Assembly: GCA_026396575.1 (NCBI GenBank)
Contig: JAPLWM010000002.1
Location: 1 to 45,053, forward strand
Length of the DNA stretch: 45,053 nucleotides
Direction: 5' to 3'
Source of the DNA: Candidatus Komeilibacteria bacterium
Lineage (GTDB): Bacteria > Patescibacteriota > Patescibacteriia > UBA1558 > UBA10009
Below, in pieces: positions 41,778 through 45,053 of the stretch (its first letter is position 1; each line of letters begins with the position of its first letter). Below the pieces are notes generated by a model. It ran no database searches. It saw only the letters and a program-made list of their open reading frames with translations, and was not told where the DNA came from. The translations under genes and the position numbers were made by a program.

Positions 41778-42036
41778 ATTCATTGGGATATCTATTTGTA
41801 TTATTTTTTGGTATTTAATTAGGTCATATAAACAACTAAATACTGGCAAGTTTTCCGTCATTCATAAAATTGAAGAACGTTTGCCGTTGACATTATATAA
41901 ATATGAATGGGAAGTTTTAGGAAATGGAAAGGATAAAAATAAATACTATCCATTTTCACATATTGAACTTTGTATTCCGATAATTTTGGGAGTGATTTAT
42001 TTGATTCTTGGAATTATTTTTATTTATCAAGGTTAA
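41778..42036 (+). pseudogene. C-terminal part of a small membrane protein (RipA-like?), 5' end lost
   Basis: About 86 native codons after the IS; the frame's first 28 codons (from 41692) are IS sequence. The remnant has a membrane segment (FIGISICIIFWYLI), a soluble loop RSYKQLNTGKFSVIHKIEERLPLTLYKYEWEVLGNGKDKNKYYPFSHIE, and a second membrane segment (about IPIILGVIYLILGIIFIYQ). This order recalls the C-terminus of RipA-type small membrane proteins, some of which I believe neighbour TIR genes; this is from memory. It is out of frame with the TIR gene across the IS, so sequence was lost as well as interrupted. The stop is two bases before inverted repeat A'. Confidence 0.55.
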
Positions 42037-42038
42037 TC

Positions 42039-42266
42039 ATTCCCAACTTGATTTGTATGGGCAGACGAAAGTCACCAATCACTTTTCACTTTTTTATAAG
42101 CCAAAACTGTTTTTGACGGAACAGCGGCTGAAAAGCGAGGGCGGGCAAAAATTCCTTCCCCCAGACCCCCTTCCTTTTTGCCCGCCCGAGCTTAAAAGAA
42201 TTTCAAAATTCAGCGTTCGGATTTTCGCTAAAAAAAGTTCGGATTTCGTTCAGCGTTCGGAGCCAA
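42039..42266. repeat. Inverted repeat A, right copy (A')
   Basis: 228 bases, the reverse complement of 38293-38527 minus a seven-base insertion and with about two substitutions. Its last base (42266) is also the first of inverted repeat B. A spurious frame crosses it. Confidence 0.95.
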
Positions 42267-42422
42267 GGCAAATTGTATAGTATTTTCCACGATTTTTTTG
42301 GCTCAATCGCCACCTTTTGCGAAAGCAAAATGCGGTTCTCCGTTGCGAAGCAACAGGCAAACGAAAGTTTGCAAGCCAATCCTTTTATTTCCGCCTTTGG
42401 CGGAAAGTAAAGCGATAATTTT
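42266..42422. repeat. Inverted repeat B, left copy, interrupted by small hairpins
   Basis: 42266-42338 is the exact reverse complement of 43790-43862 (73 bases). Homology continues at 42374-42387 and 42408-42422, matching back to 43728. Between them lie a 35-base insert (42339-42373, with GTTGCGAAGCAAC and GCAAACGAAAGTTTGC hairpins) and a hairpin TTTCCGCCTTTGGCGGAAA (42388-42406). The other copy has different hairpins at the second site. It is non-coding here but codes for the recombinase C-terminus at the other copy. Confidence 0.9.
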
Positions 42423-42440
42423 TAATAGCCCAAAAGCGAT

Positions 42441-43949
42441 ATGAAATATTTTCTCTACATTAGAAAATCAACGGACGAGGATGACAGACAAGTTTTGTCG
42501 CTAGAAGCACAAGAAATAGAATTGAAAGAATTTGCCTTGCGGGAAAATCTCTTGATCGCCGCGACTTTCCGCGAATCGCAAACTGCCAAAGAGCCGGGCA
42601 GACCAATTTTCAACGATATGCTCAAGCGAATGGAACACGGCGAGGCCGAGGGGATTTTAGCGTGGCACCCCGACAGATTGGCAAGAAACAGTATAGATGG
42701 TGGACGGATTATTTTCTTAATAGATACCGGGAAAATCAAAGCACTAAAATCTCCAACATTTTGGTTTGAACCAACCCCGCAAGGCAAATTCATGCTAAAT
42801 ATCGCTTTTGGGCAATCAAAATACTTTGTGGATAATCTTTCAGAGAATACCAAAAGAGGGTTACGCCAGAAATTGCGTCGAGGCGAATTACCATGCTACG
42901 CCCCGCTTGGTTATTTGAATGACTTGCGGACGCACACAATGGTTAAAGATCCTGAAAGATTTCGCCTCGTCAAGAAAATTTTTGAACTTTACGCAACCGG
43001 CAATTATTCTCTGAAAGATTTGCGGAAGCTGATAACTATCGCCGGCTTGTTGAGCCGCAGGAAAAATATGCTTTCCGTTTCTAATATCCAAAATATACTT
43101 TCTAAATCTTTTTATTATGGCGTGTTCAAATATAACGGCGAAATGTATGACGGAAAACACGAGCCAATGATAACAAAGAAACTTTTTGAAGCGTGTCAAA
43201 GAGTGATGACGGATCGCTCTCGTCCGAAAAAGCCGAGTCAAAAAGAATATCCATTTAGAAATATGCTCAATTGTGGCGAGTGCGGTTGCGCCATAACTTC
43301 CGAAACGCAAAAAGGACATAACTATTATCGTTGCACTAAAAAGAGGGATAAAAAATGTAGCCAAAAATATATCCGCGAGGAAGTTTTGACGCAAGAAGTT
43401 AAAAACGAGCTTCAAAAAGTTTCTTTACCTACCGACTGGGCGGAGTGGATGTTGAGTAAACTCAATAAGGAAGAAAAGGAAGACACTCAAAGCGGAGCCG
43501 TTTTCGCTCAAAATTTCAAAGATAAAATTAAAGAGTTTGAGGGAAAGCTCGATATGCTTTTAGATGTTTATTTGGACGGCACAATTTTACGCGAGGAATA
43601 TATTGCTAAAAAAGAAAAAATTATTACTGAAAAAGCTGAGCTTTCCGAAAAAGTAAAGGATTTTGAGCGAAACGGCAATAATTGGCTCGAACCGGCAAGA
43701 CAATTCATTTTAGCGGCTCAACAAGCCAAAATTATCGCTTTACAAGAAAATCCCGTCGCGGGACGGGATTTTCTTAAAAGGATTGGCTCGAACCGCATTT
43801 TGCTTTCGCAAAAGGTGGCGATTGAGCCAAAAAAATCGTGGAAAATACTATACAATTTGCCTGCCGAGGCGCATAGCGCCTCGGCTACAAACGCTAAACA
43901 TACAATTTGGCTCGGGAGGAGGGATTCGAACCCACGACCCATGCGTTAA
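42441..43949 (+). CDS. Large serine recombinase (site-specific integrase)
   Basis: 502 residues. The resolvase domain starts MKYFLYIRKSTDEDDRQVLSLEAQ, with catalytic Ser10 and the later HPDRLARN block. A recombinase domain (about 150-255; CYAPLGYLND, NIQNILSKSFYYGVFKYNGE), a zinc ribbon (CGECGC...YYRCTKKRDKKC) and a coiled coil (about 355-415) follow. This is the layout of phage-type integrases. Its last 42 bases overlap tRNA-Asn, so the C-terminus (RRDSNPRPMR) is antisense tRNA read as protein. Residues around 435-445 come from a hairpin at 43744-43775. It is the probable integrase of the island. Confidence 0.92.
   Translation: MKYFLYIRKSTDEDDRQVLSLEAQEIELKEFALRENLLIAATFRESQTAKEPGRPIFNDMLKRMEHGEAEGILAWHPDRLARNSIDGGRIIFLIDTGKIKALKSPTFWFEPTPQGKFMLNIAFGQSKYFVDNLSENTKRGLRQKLRRGELPCYAPLGYLNDLRTHTMVKDPERFRLVKKIFELYATGNYSLKDLRKLITIAGLLSRRKNMLSVSNIQNILSKSFYYGVFKYNGEMYDGKHEPMITKKLFEACQRVMTDRSRPKKPSQKEYPFRNMLNCGECGCAITSETQKGHNYYRCTKKRDKKCSQKYIREEVLTQEVKNELQKVSLPTDWAEWMLSKLNKEEKEDTQSGAVFAQNFKDKIKEFEGKLDMLLDVYLDGTILREEYIAKKEKIITEKAELSEKVKDFERNGNNWLEPARQFILAAQQAKIIALQENPVAGRDFLKRIGSNRILLSQKVAIEPKKSWKILYNLPAEAHSASATNAKHTIWLGRRDSNPRPMR
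43728..43862. repeat. Inverted repeat B, right copy (B')
   Basis: Inside the recombinase 3' end. It matches 42266-42422 in reverse complement, in three blocks (43790-43862 exact; AGCCAATCCTTTTA; TAAAGCGATAATTTT). A hairpin AAGAAAATCCCGTC/GACGGGATTTTCTT lies at 43744-43775 where the left copy has a different hairpin. Confidence 0.9.
43863..43885. repeat. Palindrome in the last part of the recombinase gene
   Basis: GCCGAGGCGC (43863-43872) pairs with GCGCCTCGGC (43876-43885). The nine bases TACAATTTG occur on either side of it, at 43851 and 43901, as if it had been inserted with a duplication. Confidence 0.7.
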
Positions 43950-43982
43950 CAGCGCATCGCTCTACCACTGAGCTACTCCCGA
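43908..43982 (-). tRNA. tRNA-Asn (anticodon GTT)
   Basis: On the minus strand: acceptor arm TCGGGAG/CTCCCGA with discriminator G and encoded CCA (TGG at 43908-43910). The D arm is GCTCAGTGGTAGAGC. The anticodon loop CTGTTAA gives GTT. The T arm is GTGGGTTCGAATCCCTC-like. Its 3' end faces the island and supplies the eight-base core shared with the island's left edge, so the gene is intact after integration. Confidence 0.95.
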
Positions 43983-43987
43983 CTGCG

Positions 43988-44017
43988 TCCGCCGAAGCGC
44001 AAAGCGCGAAGGCGGGA
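43988..44017. repeat. TCCGCC-AAGCGC-GGCGGGA palindrome upstream of tRNA-Asn
   Basis: TCCGCC (43988-43993) and GGCGGGA (44011-44017) enclose GAAGCGCAAAGCGCGAA. It differs by one base in the core from the copy at 25929-25956. It lies between the tRNA and its promoter. Confidence 0.75.
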
Positions 44018-44047
44018 TGGTATAGTTAAAGAACTTTAACGGGTTTT

Positions 44048-44076
44048 ATTATAAACCATTATTGGTAATATTTCAA
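44048..44076 (-). promoter_or_regulatory. Promoter of tRNA-Asn
   Basis: On the minus strand: TTGAAA (44076-44071), a 17-base spacer and a perfect TATAAT (44053-44048). Confidence 0.8.
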
Positions 44077-44081
44077 GAGGT

Positions 44082-44110
44082 TTAACTATGGCCGATTTTT
44101 GTGCTATAAT
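44082..44110 (+). promoter_or_regulatory. Promoter of the small Cys-rich membrane protein
   Basis: TTAACT (44082-44087), a 17-base spacer and TATAAT (44105-44110) with an extended TGC. The ATG at 44140 is about 23 bases after the start point. Confidence 0.7.
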
Positions 44111-44139
44111 CAGCCCGTTAATCATTAACTTAAAAAACT

Positions 44140-44343
44140 ATGCAGGACAACATGTGTGCGAATAAAGGCTGTTCTTGCGCCCACCACAAAACAGTGCCGA
44201 TGTTCCTTATCCTTCTGGGCTTGATTTTTTTGCTGGGCACCATGAACGTGCTTAGCTCTGGTACGGTGGCCGTACTCTGGCCGCTGTTGCTGATTGTGGC
44301 CGGTTTGGCTAAAATGAACTCCCACAAGTGCAAGTGTTGCTAG
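44140..44343 (+). CDS. Small two-helix membrane protein with Cys/His-rich ends
   Basis: 67 residues. Two membrane segments (about 19-36 and 42-58) joined by a short SSGT turn resemble the LiaI/LiaF-like small domain. Both ends are rich in metal-binding residues: CANKGCSCAHH at the N-terminus and HKCKCC at the end, which could bind a metal at the membrane. The function is unknown. Confidence 0.7.
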   Translation: MQDNMCANKGCSCAHHKTVPMFLILLGLIFLLGTMNVLSSGTVAVLWPLLLIVAGLAKMNSHKCKCC

Positions 44344-44364
44344 GTTTTCAATAATAAAAAAATC

Positions 44365-44395
44365 AAAGCGCTTAAAACTGTGAGTTAAGCGCTTT
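44365..44395. terminator. Bidirectional terminator
   Basis: AAAGCGCTTAA (44365-44375) pairs with TTAAGCGCTTT (44385-44395). The minus-strand side is followed by GATTTTTTT, so it best ends the gene at 44385-44807, whose stop codon lies in the stem. Confidence 0.75.
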
Positions 44396-44807
44396 GTCTG
44401 GCGAACCAGTGAGGCCAAATCTTCCTCGTTAGTTCATAGGAGATAACGCACAGGCCTATGAAAATAGCGTAGTCCAGAATCATGCCGATCAGGTTGCCGG
44501 CCATAACGTTGTTCAACATCTTAGCCGACCAATACAACAGAAACGGCCTGAAGAAGTTGTTTAGCACGCCCGCGGGCAGATACTCCATGGCCAAGCTTTT
44601 TAAATTTTGATTTTTCCTGTTTTGCAGGTAAGCCACGGAATAAAAAGCCGCCGGATCAAGGATAGTGGAGGCTACGGCCGGCAACCAGAGTATTTTAGTT
44701 AGCCGGTAGATTATTTCGCCCACGATAACTACGCAAGCAATGCCGGCCGCAATACTTAAAGCGTAGCGGCTAAAATATTCCCTGCATTTTTTGTAGAAGG
44801 TTTTCAA
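44385..44807 (-). CDS. Hypothetical membrane protein
   Basis: 140 residues with three to four membrane segments (about 15-33, 40-58, 84-112 and 113-124), basic ends and no recognised family. An early stretch (SIAAGIACVVIVGEIIYRL) and a central loop (YLQNRKNQNLKSLAMEYLPAG) are all that stand out. It is the last gene before the right-hand ISL3 end and has its own promoter and terminator. Confidence 0.65.
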   Translation of the reverse strand: MKTFYKKCREYFSRYALSIAAGIACVVIVGEIIYRLTKILWLPAVASTILDPAAFYSVAYLQNRKNQNLKSLAMEYLPAGVLNNFFRPFLLYWSAKMLNNVMAGNLIGMILDYAIFIGLCVISYELTRKIWPHWFARQSA

Positions 44808-44859
44808 TAATCAGTTGCCTTTCGGTATGGACGATGTTCAAGGTGCTTTAATCCGTTAT

Positions 44860-44887
44860 AAGATATCATAAAGCGGGGATTTGTCAA
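44860..44887 (-). promoter_or_regulatory. Promoter of the last minus-strand membrane protein
   Basis: On the minus strand: a perfect TTGACA (44887-44882), a 16-base spacer and TATCTT (44865-44860). It lies 25 bases from the IS end. Confidence 0.6.
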
Positions 44888-44912
44888 TCATTCAACATCA
44901 GAGCGGCAGTTT

Positions 44913-45053
44913 GGCTCCCCGTCAAATAGTGTGATAGTTCAGTATCCAGATCAGCGGTACAAAAGCTAAGGTTATTTTGGCGATATAATTATTGATGTTT
45001 CTGAATCCGTAAGACACCCTTTTAATCATTTTAATCTTAGTATGGCAACCTTC
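44913..45053 (-). mobile_element. 3' end of an ISL3-family insertion sequence (right contig end)
   Basis: 44913-45051 is the exact reverse complement of 1-139. The boundary is the terminal GGCTCCCCGTCAAA. The flanking bases differ (AGCGGCAGTT here, GCTTTTTAAA at the left), as expected for two separate insertions. Confidence 0.8.
44922..45053 (-). CDS. ISL3-family transposase, C-terminal part (partial)
   Basis: The minus-strand twin of the frame at 1-130, with the same KIKMIKRVSYGFRN block and TGA stop (44924-44922). The rest of the gene is beyond the window. Confidence 0.75.
   Translation of the reverse strand, partial: EGCHTKIKMIKRVSYGFRNINNYIAKITLAFVPLIWILNYHTI

Larger units (their letters stand above)
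38293..43913. mobile_element. Putative integrative element at the tRNA-Asn 3' end
   Basis: The left edge is TTTGGCTC (38292-38299), and the same eight bases (43906-43913) are the 3' end of tRNA-Asn. Inside are a MORC-like ATPase, a disrupted TIR-like gene, an IS3-family element, a membrane-protein fragment and a large serine recombinase. Codon use in the ATPase (A/T at third positions) differs from the chromosome on either side. The boundaries are inferred from repeats and tRNA overlap; the eight-base core alone would be weak evidence. Confidence 0.6.

Noticed and set aside
42008..42280. A 90-codon open frame across inverted repeat A'
   Set aside because: It lies almost wholly in repeat DNA, and the matching frame at the left copy (38364-38546, minus strand) differs by a frameshift. 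No domain is recognisable.
20891..44017. The repeated palindromes as a CRISPR array
   Set aside because: They are single, dispersed and unevenly spaced, with no spacers of regular length and no cas gene.
1..45053. The whole window as one composite transposon
   Set aside because: The ends are identical inverted IS termini, but 45 kb of housekeeping genes between them makes an assembly break at a repeat the simpler reading, and no target duplication can be compared.

Overview
This window reads as one contig from a reduced-genome bacterium of the Candidate Phyla Radiation (Patescibacteria, Parcubacteria-like). Four things point there. The str/S10/spc ribosomal gene order is preserved, but rpsE is followed directly by rplO with no rpmD (L30), a known CPR hallmark. 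Many ribosomal proteins carry charged tails. Several genes have a TATAAT box only a few bases before the ATG and no Shine-Dalgarno. Small repeats have crept into coding sequence. UGA ends the P-type ATPase at a sensible place, so UGA is not recoded. The placement is inference; no rRNA gene is present.

Layout. 1-139 and 44913-45051 are exact inverted copies of the 3' end of an ISL3-family insertion sequence, so both contig ends lie in copies of one IS. 0.25-2.8 kb: SGNH hydrolase, acyltransferase and site-2 protease. 2.8-8.2 kb: rpsL, rpsG, fusA, a small unknown gene, tuf and rpsJ. 8.5-19 kb: rplC to secY, 20 genes on one strand. 19-23.2 kb: adk, Nudix, map, ruvX, a WecA-like transferase, DUF192 lipoprotein, rplU. 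23.4-25.7 kb (minus): dnaB, ybaB, recR. 25.8-32.4 kb: tRNA-Lys, a Ca2+-type P-ATPase, a SIMPL protein, PEP synthase and a compact unknown gene. 32.4-34.6 kb (minus): two queuosine-precursor transporter paralogues, tRNA-Ser and a lipoprotein. 34.6-38.2 kb: dnaG, rpoD and a membrane protein.

38.29-43.91 kb is a mobile island ending at the 3' end of tRNA-Asn. It carries a MORC-like GHKL ATPase, a TIR-like protein broken by an IS3-family element, the tail of a small membrane protein, and a large serine recombinase whose reading frame runs into the tRNA. Two sets of inverted repeats abut at 42266. The block around that point is an inverted copy of [recombinase 3' end + island left end], the order expected at the joint of an excised circle. 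The ATPase-TIR-membrane protein set is the best candidate for an undescribed system; it looks like an anti-phage or signalling cassette since inactivated by IS3. This is inference from domains and context.

A second theme is a family of short GC-rich palindromes (type CCCGCC...GGCGGG). They sit beside tRNAs, in intergenic gaps and, in frame, inside ppsA, ruvX, rplV and the recombinase.
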